Positions 7,860-16,111 of a stretch of 64,000 nt of DNA are shown piece by piece; position 1 is the stretch's first letter, and each line of letters starts with the position of its first letter. Below the pieces are notes generated by a model, which was not told the DNA's origin, did no database searches, and saw only the letters and a program-made list of their open reading frames with translations. A program made the position numbers and the translations under genes. Source of the DNA: Sphaerisporangium fuscum (lineage in GTDB: Bacteria > Actinomycetota > Actinomycetes > Streptosporangiales > Streptosporangiaceae); contig NZ_JAHDTF010000030.1 of the NCBI RefSeq assembly GCF_018531465.1, positions 79,869 to 143,868 on the forward strand, written 5' to 3'.

Positions 7860-8117
7860 TCAGGCTCCGCCGAAGATCGCCAGCACACCCTTCGTGAGCA
7901 AGGCGTCAATCCCGGCCACGAGCCCAACCATGATCAGAACGAAGACGAGGACCACCGTGGTGTAAGAGATCAGATCCTTGCGCGTAGGCCAGATCACCTT
8001 GCGAAGCTCGGCGACGACCTGACGGTAGAAAAGTGCAGGAGAGGTGCGCTTCTTAGCGGTCTGGCCTGACGACTTGCTCGGCCGGTCCGCGGCCTCGCCG
8101 CGTGTGTCGATCGCCAC
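7860..8117 (-). CDS. secE: preprotein translocase subunit SecE
   Basis: This protein of about 85 aa is the essential small subunit of SecYEG. It has a polar N-terminal part, the amphipathic signature ALFYRQVVAELRKVIWPTR and one transmembrane helix (about residues 56-78). I choose GTG at 8117 (VAIDTRGEA), with GTGAGGA upstream; the longest reading to 8249 would run through the tRNA-Trp gene. GTG at 8126 is an alternative. The secE-nusG-rplKA order is conserved. Confidence 0.93.
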   Translation of the reverse strand: MAIDTRGEAADRPSKSSGQTAKKRTSPALFYRQVVAELRKVIWPTRKDLISYTTVVLVFVLIMVGLVAGIDALLTKGVLAIFGGA

Positions 8118-8191
8118 AGTCCTCACCTGATCCGTCGTTCCTACGCAACTTTCGGCGGCATACACGCCATCGGTGCGCGGACCGCACTCCG

Positions 8192-8264
8192 CAGGGCACG
8201 AGGGACTCGAACCCCCAACCGCCGGTTTTGGAGACCGGTGCGCTACCAATTGCGCTAGTGCCCT
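8192..8264 (-). tRNA. tRNA-Trp (CCA anticodon)
   Basis: The 73-nt minus-strand sequence folds as a cloverleaf: acceptor AGGGCAC with GTGCCCT, a D-arm with AATTGGTA, anticodon loop CTCCAAA with anticodon CCA, T-loop TTCGAGT and discriminator G at 8192. The 3' CCA is not encoded. It lies just upstream of secE, as in other actinobacteria. Confidence 0.97.
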
Positions 8265-8321
8265 CTGCCGTGAACCACCTTACCCCGAGCAGCCGGGGGT
8301 GCGTCGCTCACTAGTTGCATG

Positions 8322-8351
8322 AGTGTACGGGGGAAAGGCGCTCACGTCGAA
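8322..8351 (-). promoter_or_regulatory. candidate promoter of tRNA-Trp / secE-nusG
   Basis: TTCGAC (8351-8346), an 18-bp spacer and TACACT (8327-8322) on the minus strand would start transcription about 50 nt before the tRNA. Confidence 0.45.
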
Positions 8352-8444
8352 CCAACTCGTCTGGCACGTCATGTGATTTTGCCGCTTGTCCGCATCCTGG
8401 ATATGGGGCGGCACCCGCGCGGGGCGTCTGGAACGATGGGAGGC

Positions 8445-9650
8445 ATGACCCGTCCTCGCATCTCAGCGCGCATTTCCGCGATCTCCGAGTCCGCCACGCT
8501 GGCCGTGGACGCCAAGGCCAAGGCGATGAAGGCGGCCGGCCGTCCGGTCATCGGTTTCGGCGCCGGCGAGCCCGACTTCCCGACGCCCGACTACATCGTC
8601 GAGGCCGCCGTCGAGGCGTGCCGGACCCCGAGGTTCCACAAGTACACGCCCGCCGGCGGGCTTCCGGAGCTCAAGCAGGCCATCGCCGACAAGACGCGGC
8701 GCGACTCCGGCTACGAGGTCGACGCGTCGCAGGTGCTGGTCACCAACGGCGGCAAGCAGGCCGTCTACGAGGCCTTCGCCACGCTCCTCGACCCGGGCGA
8801 CGAGGTCCTGGTCGTGGCGCCCTACTGGACCACTTATCCCGAGGCCATCAAGCTCGCCGGCGGCGTCCAGGTCGACGTCGTGACCGACGAGACCACCGGC
8901 TACCTCGCCTCGGTCGAGCAGCTGGAGGCCGCGCGCACCGAGCGCACCAAGGCCCTGCTGTTCGTCTCGCCGTCCAACCCGACCGGCGCGGTGTACTCGC
9001 CCGAGCAGGTCGAGGCGATCGGCCGCTGGGCCGCCGAGCACGGCCTGTGGGTCGTGACCGACGAGATCTACGAGCACCTCGTCTACGGTGACGCCATCTT
9101 CACCAGCATCGCCACCGCTGTGCCGGAGCTGGGCGACCGGGTCGTCGTCCTGAACGGAGTCGCGAAGACCTACGCCATGACCGGCTGGCGCGTGGGCTGG
9201 CTGATCGGCCCCAAGGACGTCGTGAAGGCCGCGACGAACCTCCAGTCGCACGCCACCTCCAACGTCTCCAACGTCGCCCAGTGGGCTGCCCTGACGGCCG
9301 TCTCGGGCGACCTGTCGGCCGTGGCCCGCATGCGCGAGGCCTTCGACCGCCGCCGCCAGACGATCGTGCGGATGCTCAACGAGATCCCCGGCGTCGTCTG
9401 CCCCGAGCCGCTCGGCGCGTTCTACGCCTACCCCTCGGTCAAGCAAATTCTCGGCAAGGAGATCCGTGGCAAGCGGCCGCAGAGCTCCGCCGAGCTGGCC
9501 GAGCTGATCCTCGAGGAGGCCGAGGTCGCGCTCGTCCCGGGCGAGGCCTTCGGCACGCCGGGCTACTTCCGCCTGTCGTACGCCCTCGGTGACGACGACC
9601 TGGTCGAGGGCGTCAGCCGCCTGGCCAAGCTCCTCGCCGAAGCGCACTGA
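8445..9650 (+). CDS. aspC: pyridoxal-phosphate aspartate aminotransferase
   Basis: This 401-aa fold-type I aminotransferase of the AspAT-Ib group transfers the aspartate amino group to 2-oxoglutarate. The PLP lysine is in the motif VAKTYAMTGWRVGW; SNPTGAVYS and DEIYEHLVY provide cofactor contacts, and FRLSYA near the C-terminus supplies the substrate-binding Arg. The ATG at 8445 begins the conserved MTRPRISARI; GGGAGG lies almost against it, so ATG at 8436 or leaderless translation remain possible. It is divergent from tRNA-Trp and convergent with the cyclophilin gene across a shared terminator. This position next to secE is conserved in actinomycetes. Confidence 0.92.
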   Translation: MTRPRISARISAISESATLAVDAKAKAMKAAGRPVIGFGAGEPDFPTPDYIVEAAVEACRTPRFHKYTPAGGLPELKQAIADKTRRDSGYEVDASQVLVTNGGKQAVYEAFATLLDPGDEVLVVAPYWTTYPEAIKLAGGVQVDVVTDETTGYLASVEQLEAARTERTKALLFVSPSNPTGAVYSPEQVEAIGRWAAEHGLWVVTDEIYEHLVYGDAIFTSIATAVPELGDRVVVLNGVAKTYAMTGWRVGWLIGPKDVVKAATNLQSHATSNVSNVAQWAALTAVSGDLSAVARMREAFDRRRQTIVRMLNEIPGVVCPEPLGAFYAYPSVKQILGKEIRGKRPQSSAELAELILEEAEVALVPGEAFGTPGYFRLSYALGDDDLVEGVSRLAKLLAEAH

Positions 9651-9662
9651 CCCTTTCGGCAG

Positions 9663-9697
9663 AAGAAGGCCCGGGCCGTACGGCGCCCGGGCCTTCT
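9663..9697. terminator. bidirectional terminator
   Basis: A perfect 14-bp stem AAGAAGGCCCGGGC/GCCCGGGCCTTCTT lies between the convergent aminotransferase and cyclophilin genes. A/T bases at both stem ends allow action on either strand. Confidence 0.85.
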
Positions 9698-9704
9698 TGG
9701 TCGT

Positions 9705-10616
9705 TCAGGGGGAAACGGTCACGTTCTTGATGATGACGGGCAGCTTGGGCGCGTTGGAGCCCTCGCCCCTGACGTCGTTCAGCGGGTCGCCGTCGAAGGG
9801 GATGATGCCGCCCTTGGCGATCTTGTCGACGACGTCCATGCCCTTCACCACGACGCCGAACGGTGTGTACGGCTCGCCCTGGGCGGCGAGCTGGGTGTTC
9901 TCGTCGGAGAACGAGATCCAGAACTGGCTGCCGTTGGAGTCGGCGTCCTCGCCGCCCTGGGCCATGGCGACGGTGCCCCGGGTGTAGGGGATGCCGTTGA
10001 GGTTCTCGTCGCCGAACAGGTAGCCCGGTCCGCCGGCGCCGTCCTTCTTGCTCTTGCCGTCGCCCTTGGCCAGCGGGTCGCCGCACTGCAGCATGCCGAG
10101 CCCGGTGGCCTCCGGGGTCGCCAGGCGGTGGCAGCGGGTGTTGTCGAAGTAGTTCTTCTTGGCGAGGAACTCGAACGAGTTGACCGTGCACGGCGCCTGC
10201 GCGGTCGCGAGCTTGATCACGATCTGTCCCCGGTTGGTGTCGAGCGTCATCGTCTTGGCCTTCATGTCCGGCTTCGACGGCGGCAGACCCACGTTCTTGG
10301 CCGGCATGCCGCTGGTGTCCTTCCTGTACACACAGCTCACCGCGGCCGATCCCGTCTGGGCGGGCCGGACGCTGATCGTTCCACCGGGAGCGCTCACCGG
10401 CGGCGCGTCCGGCCGGAGCGCCGTGACGACCGGGGACGCCGCGACGGCCGGGAACGCCGCCGCCACCACCGCGGTCAGGGCGGCGGCGCCGGCGACCCGG
10501 AACCGGGTGACGTGCGAACGGTGCCTGCGGCGCACCGTCTCCCCCGTCAGCGCGGTGGCGCGCACGCCGGCCACGTGCGCGGCCATTGCTTCCTTGAGTG
10601 CTTCCTCGACGTTCAC
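9705..10616 (-). CDS. membrane-anchored cyclophilin-type peptidyl-prolyl isomerase with anti-sigma-like N-terminus
   Basis: This 303-aa protein has an N-terminal cytoplasmic region of about 35 residues (VEEALKEAMAAHVAGV, then an Arg/His-rich stretch), one transmembrane helix (about 40-62) and an outside cyclophilin domain (about 120-303). Catalytic-site motifs are present: CHRLATPEATGLGMLQCGDP, GSQFWISFSDEN and TPFGVVVKGMDVV. Cyclophilins isomerise Xaa-Pro bonds and here would assist folding of exported proteins. The GTG start at 10616 overlaps the stop of the SigE-family sigma gene as GTGA, so the two are translationally coupled. The N-terminal layout resembles the membrane partners that usually follow SigE-family sigma genes, so an anti-sigma function is possible but only inferred. 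Confidence 0.85.
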   Translation of the reverse strand: MNVEEALKEAMAAHVAGVRATALTGETVRRRHRSHVTRFRVAGAAALTAVVAAAFPAVAASPVVTALRPDAPPVSAPGGTISVRPAQTGSAAVSCVYRKDTSGMPAKNVGLPPSKPDMKAKTMTLDTNRGQIVIKLATAQAPCTVNSFEFLAKKNYFDNTRCHRLATPEATGLGMLQCGDPLAKGDGKSKKDGAGGPGYLFGDENLNGIPYTRGTVAMAQGGEDADSNGSQFWISFSDENTQLAAQGEPYTPFGVVVKGMDVVDKIAKGGIIPFDGDPLNDVRGEGSNAPKLPVIIKNVTVSP

Positions 10617-11113
10617 ACCAACGCTCCCTTCAGCTCACCGATGTGCGCCCGCATCCTCGCCAGCCCGCGGGCGGCCTGGCTCTTCACCGTTCCGAGGGAG
10701 CAGCCGAGCAGCGCGGCCGTCTCGGCCTCCGAGCAGTCCTCCCAGTAGCGCAGGACGACGACCGCGCGCATCCGTGCGGGGAGCCGCCACAGCTCACCGA
10801 CGAGGGCGTCGCGCAGGTCGAGGTCCGACTGGGGGGCCGCGGTCTCCGGAGGGCGCGCGAAGGAGATCTCCTGGATCACCTTGCGGCGCCGGGCTCGGGA
10901 GATCGCGGCGTTGACCACGATCCGCCTCGCGTACGACTCGGGGTTGTCGTGCCGGATGCGCGGCCAGTGCCGGTACACCTTCTCCAGGGCCCCCTGGGCC
11001 AGGTCCTCCGCGTCGTGGACCGAGGCGCCGCACACGAGGATGGCCGTGCGCAGCAGGGCGGTACTTCGGGCGGCCAGGAACTCATCGAAGGCCGCTTCGT
11101 CTTCTTCCGTCAT
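10613..11113 (-). CDS. SigE-family ECF sigma factor
   Basis: This 166-aa group 4 sigma factor has region 2 (FDEFLAARSTALLRTA, DAEDLAQGALEKVYRHW, NPESYARRIVVNAA) and region 4 (LPARMRAVVVLRYWEDCSEA, then LGCSLGTVKSQAARGLARMR, the -35-binding helix-turn-helix). It would direct RNA polymerase to a small regulon, probably including itself. I take ATG at 11113, which has AAGGGGA upstream and begins the family N-terminus; the longer reading to 11218 reaches into the divergent adenosine deaminase region. It is coupled to the cyclophilin gene that follows. Confidence 0.9.
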   Translation of the reverse strand: MTEEDEAAFDEFLAARSTALLRTAILVCGASVHDAEDLAQGALEKVYRHWPRIRHDNPESYARRIVVNAAISRARRRKVIQEISFARPPETAAPQSDLDLRDALVGELWRLPARMRAVVVLRYWEDCSEAETAALLGCSLGTVKSQAARGLARMRAHIGELKGALV

Positions 11114-11205
11114 GGCGAGTCCCCTTTCGTCCTCCCCAACGCACCGGCCCCGCAGGAGGTTGAGAGGCGGTCCGGGACCGGCGCGGCGACGCGGTACGGC
11201 AAGAT

Positions 11206-12231
11206 ATGGAAATGGCACGCCCGCTCGACGAACTCCCCAAAGCCCATCTCCATCTGCACTTCACCGGCTCCATGAGGCACGCGACCCTTCTGGAGCTCGC
11301 ACGCGAGCAAGGGGTGCATCTGCCCGACGCGCTGGTGCAGGAGTGGCCGCCCAAGCTCCGGGCCACCGACGAGCGCGGCTGGTTCCGGTTCCAGCGGTTG
11401 TACGACATCGCGCGTTCGGTGCTGCGCCGCGAGCAGGACGTCTACCGGCTGCTACGGGAGGCCGCCGAGGACGAGGCGGCCGAGGGGTCGCGGTGGCTGG
11501 AGATCCAGGTCGACCCATCGGGGTACGCCCAGCGCTTCGGGGGGCTCACCGAGACGCTGGAGCTGGTGCTCGACGCGGCCGGCCGGGCGGCCGACTCCAC
11601 AGGGGTCGGCATCGGTGTGATCGTCGGAGCCAACCGCACACGGCATCCCCTCGACGCCAAGACGCTCGCCCGGCTCGCCACCCAGTACGCCGACAGGGGT
11701 GTGGTGGGGTTCGGCCTGTCCAACGACGAACGCCGCGGGCGGGCGCGCGACTTCGACGGCGCGTTCCGCATCGCCAAGCGGGGCGGCCTGCTGGCCGTCC
11801 CCCACGGCGGTGAGCTGTCGGGAGCGGCCAGCGTCGCCGAGTGCGTGGACGACCTGGACGCCGACCGCGTCGGCCACGGCATCCGGTCGGCCGAGTCCGA
11901 GCGCCTGATGGAACGTCTGGCCGACCGGCAGATCGCCTGCGAGGTGTGCCCGACGTCCAACGTCGGCCTGGGGGTGGCGCAGGAGGCCGGCGACGTGCCG
12001 GTGCGGCGGCTGTTCGAGGCGGGGGTGCCGATCGCGCTCGGCGCCGACGACCCGCTGCTGTTCGGCGCGCGGCTGCTGCCGCAGTACGAGCTGGCGCGCG
12101 AGGTGTACGGCTTCGCCGACGCCGAGATCGCGGAGCTGGCCCGGCAGTCCATCCGCTCGTCCGCGGCCCCGGAGTCGTACAAGAAGGAGCTGCTGAGCGG
12201 CGTCGACAGCTGGCTGGTCAACGAAGGCTGA
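11206..12231 (+). CDS. add: adenosine deaminase
   Basis: This 341-aa zinc-dependent amidohydrolase converts adenosine to inosine in purine salvage. The metal ligands and catalytic residues are visible: HLHLHFTGSM (two His), VPHGGELSG (His and the catalytic Glu), VGHGI (His) and GADDPLLFG (two Asp). The C-terminal REVYGFADAEIAELARQSI is family typical. The ATG at 11206 gives the full domain; an in-frame ATG at 11212 is an alternative. It is divergent from the sigma factor gene with 92 bp between starts. Confidence 0.9.
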   Translation: MEMARPLDELPKAHLHLHFTGSMRHATLLELAREQGVHLPDALVQEWPPKLRATDERGWFRFQRLYDIARSVLRREQDVYRLLREAAEDEAAEGSRWLEIQVDPSGYAQRFGGLTETLELVLDAAGRAADSTGVGIGVIVGANRTRHPLDAKTLARLATQYADRGVVGFGLSNDERRGRARDFDGAFRIAKRGGLLAVPHGGELSGAASVAECVDDLDADRVGHGIRSAESERLMERLADRQIACEVCPTSNVGLGVAQEAGDVPVRRLFEAGVPIALGADDPLLFGARLLPQYELAREVYGFADAEIAELARQSIRSSAAPESYKKELLSGVDSWLVNEG

Positions 12232-12441
12232 CCACCCCGAAGCAGGCTGCTGGTCCCCGCGAAGGGTCGTCGGGTCTCACACCGTACGACGGCGCCGGCT
12301 TCGCCGTACCACATCCCGCCGCCGCGGCGCCGGGAAGAAGACACCCGGTCAGCGGAGAGCACCCCGGCGGAGGTCCGGGGTGGACGGAATCCTGTCGGGT
12401 GGATTGTCGTTCTTATTCCCGGAAGCCGGTTTTATTCGTAA

Positions 12442-12505
12442 AGCGGCTGTTATAGCCGCTATGCGCTTCGAGCTACCGGACATCCCCTATTTCGGGGATG
12501 TCCGG
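12442..12505 (+). terminator. two hairpins in the 296-bp gap after add
   Basis: AGCGGCT-GTTAT-AGCCGCT (12442-12460) is followed by a perfect 12-bp stem CCGGACATCCCC/GGGGATGTCCGG (12476-12505) and TTATTT. The second is a plausible terminator for add and, from the other side, for the convergent gene ending at 12528. The rest of 12232-12527 shows nothing I can call. Confidence 0.6.
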
Positions 12506-12527
12506 TTATTTGGTCCTGCGACCGGTG

Positions 12528-14144
12528 TCACTGTGAGTGGATGTACACCTCGTCGAAGACCTCGGCGAGTTTGTTCAGGTCCTGGGTGACCCCGACCTCC
12601 GGGTCGCTGGCGTCGAAGGTGACGGCCATGCGTCCGAGACCCTTGCGAGCCTGCAGCGCCTTCCACAGGGTGTTGGTCTTCAGGCCCTCGTCGAGGATGC
12701 GCCAGGTGGCGCCGTCCCAGTTCTGGCGGTGCGTCCACAGCATGACCGTCTGGACGCCCGCCTGGAGCGGCAGGTCGACGCGCAGCTTGGCCGCGGCCTC
12801 CGCCTGCTCGGCGGTGAGCTTGTCGGCTCCGCTGTGGGCGAGGCCGACCTCCCTGGCGCCGATGTGGACACGCGTGTCCCAGCCGCGGGCCCGCACACCG
12901 ATCCACTGGTTGCGCAGCGCCTTGTCCGGCGTGATCTTGTAGGCGGCGTACTCGCTGGCGAACAGGCCGCTGGAGACGTTGACGTGGTCCACGTCGCCGG
13001 TGAGGACGTACTTCTCGACGTTCGCCCTGGTGATCAGCGGGTACTTGGCGCGGAGCGCCGCCTGGCAGGGCTCGTTGGATCCGCAGCCCAGCTCAGGGAC
13101 GACGACGTCGACGGCGAGCTGCTTGCCCGCGGGCAGGGCCGCGCGCAGGGCGGTGGAGGCGTCCCTGACGAACCTGCGGACGTCGTCGGCGGACTTGAAG
13201 CCCCAGTACCCCAGGTCCTGGGCGAACTTCACGCCCACGACGCCCGGCCGGCTCGCCTGGGCCGCCATGGAGGCGACGGCGGCGTTGAACTGGTCCTTGC
13301 CGGCGGTCCACGCGGGCGCCAGCTCGCTTTCGATCCAGACCCGCATGCCGAGCTTCACCGCGGCCGCGGCGGCCTTGCCCGTGGCGTCGTTCGGGGCGGC
13401 CAGCGTCTGCTTGGTCGAGGTCGGGGTCGCGCTCGGCTTCGGCTGCGAGGACGGCTCCGGCTCGGACGAAGGGAGCGCCTGGGTGCGGTCATCTCCGTTG
13501 CCGCCGTTGTCGCCGGACCGGCCGTCGGGCGTGGCGAGCTCCGTCGGAGGCGTGGAGCTCTCCACCAGCGGCGCCTGGCTCGAGTCGAGCGGAGCGGCGC
13601 TGGGGTCGCCCTGGGACTGCGAGGTGCCGTCGGGTGTCGGGGCCCCGGTGGAAGTGGTCTCACCCCGCGTGGAGGTGGACGAACCGCCGCCGTTCGAACA
13701 GTCGAACTCGCCGCCCTGGCAGGCCTTGGCCGGCGGGTTGGTGATGTTGCCGTCGGCGTCCTTGCAGACGTACTTGCCGGCGCCCTGGTCGTACTTGCAC
13801 AGCACCTGCTGGTCCTCGGCGCATCCCTGCATGCCGGGACCCTTGTTGTTCTTGTCCTTGCAGAACAGGATCGGCCCGGGATAGGGCACCGCTTCCTTCA
13901 GCTTCTCGCCATCGTTGCGAGCCCAGAAGCGGACGACGTCGAGAGCGTCCTCGGGGGTCTTCGCCATCCACTGGCAGTACATGTACTCCGGCGTGCCGGT
14001 GCCCAGGATGTCGTCACACTGGTTGTTGGAGACGGTGTCGGTGTTGCCTGCGGCGAGCGCGATACCGGTCGGGATGCCGACGACGAGCGTGAGAAGCACC
14101 GCGACGAGGGCGATTATCCACTCGCGTTTGTGGAGTCGGGGCAT
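12528..14144 (-). CDS. membrane-anchored protein with Ser/Thr/Pro linker and glycosidase-like C-terminal domain
   Basis: I do not recognise a named family. The 538-aa protein has a short basic N-terminus (PRLHKREW), one transmembrane helix (about 9-32), a Cys-containing domain (about 40-145, Cys in NNQCDDI, YCQWMA, LFCKDK, QGCAED, LCKYDQ, YVCKD, KACQGGEFDC), a long Ser/Thr/Pro/Gly linker (about 150-245) and a C-terminal domain (about 255-538). The last looks like a TIM barrel of the glycoside-hydrolase-like type (MRVWIESELAPAW, VKFAQDLGYWG, DVVVPELGCGS, DHVNVSSGLF, VMLWTHRQNWDGA). It ends 19 bp after the sigma-fusion gene on the same strand and probably shares its transcript. Confidence 0.6.
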   Translation of the reverse strand: MPRLHKREWIIALVAVLLTLVVGIPTGIALAAGNTDTVSNNQCDDILGTGTPEYMYCQWMAKTPEDALDVVRFWARNDGEKLKEAVPYPGPILFCKDKNNKGPGMQGCAEDQQVLCKYDQGAGKYVCKDADGNITNPPAKACQGGEFDCSNGGGSSTSTRGETTSTGAPTPDGTSQSQGDPSAAPLDSSQAPLVESSTPPTELATPDGRSGDNGGNGDDRTQALPSSEPEPSSQPKPSATPTSTKQTLAAPNDATGKAAAAAVKLGMRVWIESELAPAWTAGKDQFNAAVASMAAQASRPGVVGVKFAQDLGYWGFKSADDVRRFVRDASTALRAALPAGKQLAVDVVVPELGCGSNEPCQAALRAKYPLITRANVEKYVLTGDVDHVNVSSGLFASEYAAYKITPDKALRNQWIGVRARGWDTRVHIGAREVGLAHSGADKLTAEQAEAAAKLRVDLPLQAGVQTVMLWTHRQNWDGATWRILDEGLKTNTLWKALQARKGLGRMAVTFDASDPEVGVTQDLNKLAEVFDEVYIHSQ

Positions 14145-14163
14145 ACGCGGTCTCTCCTCGTGA

Positions 14164-15900
14164 CTAGAGGGGTTTGGGGCACTGCTTCATGTAGGTGATC
14201 GTCACCCCGATGGTTCCGGAGCCTTTGGTGCCTTTGTTGTCTCCGGACCACGAGATCGACAGGCTGGTGGTGAGGGGCCTGTCGCAGTCGGAGGTGCTGC
14301 CGGTCCCTACGTGGAGGGAGAACCCGATCGTGTCGCTCCCGCCGTCGCTGACGCTTCCGCTGCCGGGCGAGACGCTCACGCTGCCGCCACTCGCCTGCCA
14401 GGTGATCGCGCCGGTGTCGGACCTGACCGACACCGATCCCTGACGGCCGTACCCCACGTCCACCGAGGAGGTGGACGCCGAGAACGCCGGCGGCGGCGGA
14501 GGGGGCGGCGGGGGCGCGCTGGTGGTCTGCTTGGCCTGCGGCTGTGAGCTCTGCTTGGGCGACGACTTCGGCTGGGAGGTCTTCGGCGGCGGCGGAGGGT
14601 CGTTCGGGCCGTTGTTCGCCGACGGAGGTCTGGTGGTGTGCTTGGGCTTGGCCGTCGGCGTCGAGGAGGGGTGCGAGCGGCTCGACGGGGGCGGCGGAAC
14701 GCCGGGGCCCGACGTGATGGGACGTGCCCCCGCGGGGCTGGTGGCCCCGTGCCCGGGGACCACGGCGGTCACCGTGGTCCCCGGCGGGACGGGGGAGCTC
14801 TCACCGGACGGCGGCGGAGGCGGGGAGTCGACCAGGGGCGGCAGGGAGTCGCCGGGCGTCACCACGATCGTCCCGCCCGCGGCCTCGACGTCGACCGGAT
14901 TGCTCCCCGCGCCCGGGTTGAACAGCAGCGACCAGATCACCGCCGTCGCGGCCACCGAGACCAGCGTCACCAGGATGACGCGTCCCCAGCGGATGCGGCT
15001 CTCGGGATCGTCGGCCTCGGGGTCGGGCTCCCAGAACTCGGCGGGCGGCTTGGCCCCCTCGGTACGCTCGGGCGTGAAGCCCTCCTCGACCGTCAGCGGG
15101 GCCTCCGGCGGAGGAGGATCCTCAAGCGCGTCGGGCTGCACGGGGAACCCGTCGGGGTGCCAGCTCTCGGTGCGTTTCTCGGCCGCCGTGTAGGAGGCGT
15201 CGGCGCCGGAGAAGAGCCGCTCGGACGGGGCGGGGCTCGCCAGGATCGGCATGCGCGTCATCAGGGCGCCGATGCCGACCCCGGATTTCACCGACTGGCA
15301 GTCCTTGCACGAACGGACATGGCGGCTGATGTGAGCGCGTAACAGCCGGGTCGGCGACTCCACCCACGACTTCACCAGTCCCGGCAGGACCGAGCACTTC
15401 GGGTCGGCGCCCCTGGCGTTCATGACGGCGGCCAGCCACTGCTCGGCGTGGCCCCTGCCGGCACGCGCCGCCGACTCGACGGCGTCGACCGAGATGTCGA
15501 GGACTCTCGCCACCTCGTCGGGCTTGAGGCCGTGGCGCAGGGTCAGATCGAGGATCTCCCGCTCGCGCGGCTCCAGGCAGGCCAGCACCTCGACGGCGAG
15601 CTCGGGGGCGCCGCCGCGGCCCTGACGGGCGTACGACCCGGTGTGCGCGACGCCCGCGAGCCTCGCCTGGCACTCGGCACGGGCGAGGGAGTAGATCCAG
15701 GCGCGCAGCCGGGTCGCGTCGTACAGCCGGTCGGTGTGGGCGACGGCTCCGTAGAGGGCTCCCACGGTGGCCGACAGGGCGTCGTCGTCGTCCAGAAGGG
15801 ATCGGCAGTAGTCGTAGAGATGATCGCCGTACTCACGGCAGAGCCGCTCCAGCGCAGCGGGATCATCCCTCCTCAGCACGGGGATCAGCTCTCCTGACAT
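14164..15900 (-). CDS. ECF sigma-like protein fused to zinc-finger, transmembrane and extracellular domains
   Basis: This 578-aa protein has sigma region 2 (about 10-85, including LYDYCRSLLDDDDALSATV and ATRLRAWIYSLARAE) and region 4 (about 105-158, LEPREREILDLTLRHGL then VARVLDISVDAVESAARAG). Next comes an H-x3-C-x2-C motif (His194, Cys198, Cys201) like the zinc site of ZAS anti-sigma factors, then one transmembrane helix (about 305-327), a Pro/Ser linker with several poly-Pro runs, and a beta-rich outer domain (about 478-578). Some actinobacterial ECF groups are known to carry such C-terminal extensions. The ATG at 15900 has no Shine-Dalgarno but sits just downstream of a TATCAT box, suggesting a leaderless message. 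Upstream in-frame codons to 16731 are antisense to the divergent gene and not supported. Confidence 0.78.
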   Translation of the reverse strand: MSGELIPVLRRDDPAALERLCREYGDHLYDYCRSLLDDDDALSATVGALYGAVAHTDRLYDATRLRAWIYSLARAECQARLAGVAHTGSYARQGRGGAPELAVEVLACLEPREREILDLTLRHGLKPDEVARVLDISVDAVESAARAGRGHAEQWLAAVMNARGADPKCSVLPGLVKSWVESPTRLLRAHISRHVRSCKDCQSVKSGVGIGALMTRMPILASPAPSERLFSGADASYTAAEKRTESWHPDGFPVQPDALEDPPPPEAPLTVEEGFTPERTEGAKPPAEFWEPDPEADDPESRIRWGRVILVTLVSVAATAVIWSLLFNPGAGSNPVDVEAAGGTIVVTPGDSLPPLVDSPPPPPSGESSPVPPGTTVTAVVPGHGATSPAGARPITSGPGVPPPPSSRSHPSSTPTAKPKHTTRPPSANNGPNDPPPPPKTSQPKSSPKQSSQPQAKQTTSAPPPPPPPPPAFSASTSSVDVGYGRQGSVSVRSDTGAITWQASGGSVSVSPGSGSVSDGGSDTIGFSLHVGTGSTSDCDRPLTTSLSISWSGDNKGTKGSGTIGVTITYMKQCPKPL

Positions 15901-16001
15901 AGTTGCAAATGATAAATGTGGTGCAGCAAAGCAGTCAGAAATATACGGGAGCCAGTCCCGATGTCTGATATCACTTTTATTACATAACAAACTTCTATAC
16001 T
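15901..16001. promoter_or_regulatory. AT-rich divergent promoter region
   Basis: About 100 bp of unusually AT-rich DNA separates the sigma-fusion gene and the proline-rich gene. On the minus strand TATCAT (15914-15909) lies eight bases before the ATG at 15900. On the plus strand TATACT (15996-16001) is a strong -10, with no clear -35, giving a start about 100 nt before the plus-strand gene. Confidence 0.45.
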
Positions 16002-16111
16002 CTGTTGACAGGCCAGTGGTGGTTGCTCCCAGATGAATGCACCTGTTGTGGCGGTGCCGCGATGTGCGTGAACTACCGGCCGACGTCGATCCCGCCCCCG
16101 GAGAGACCACT

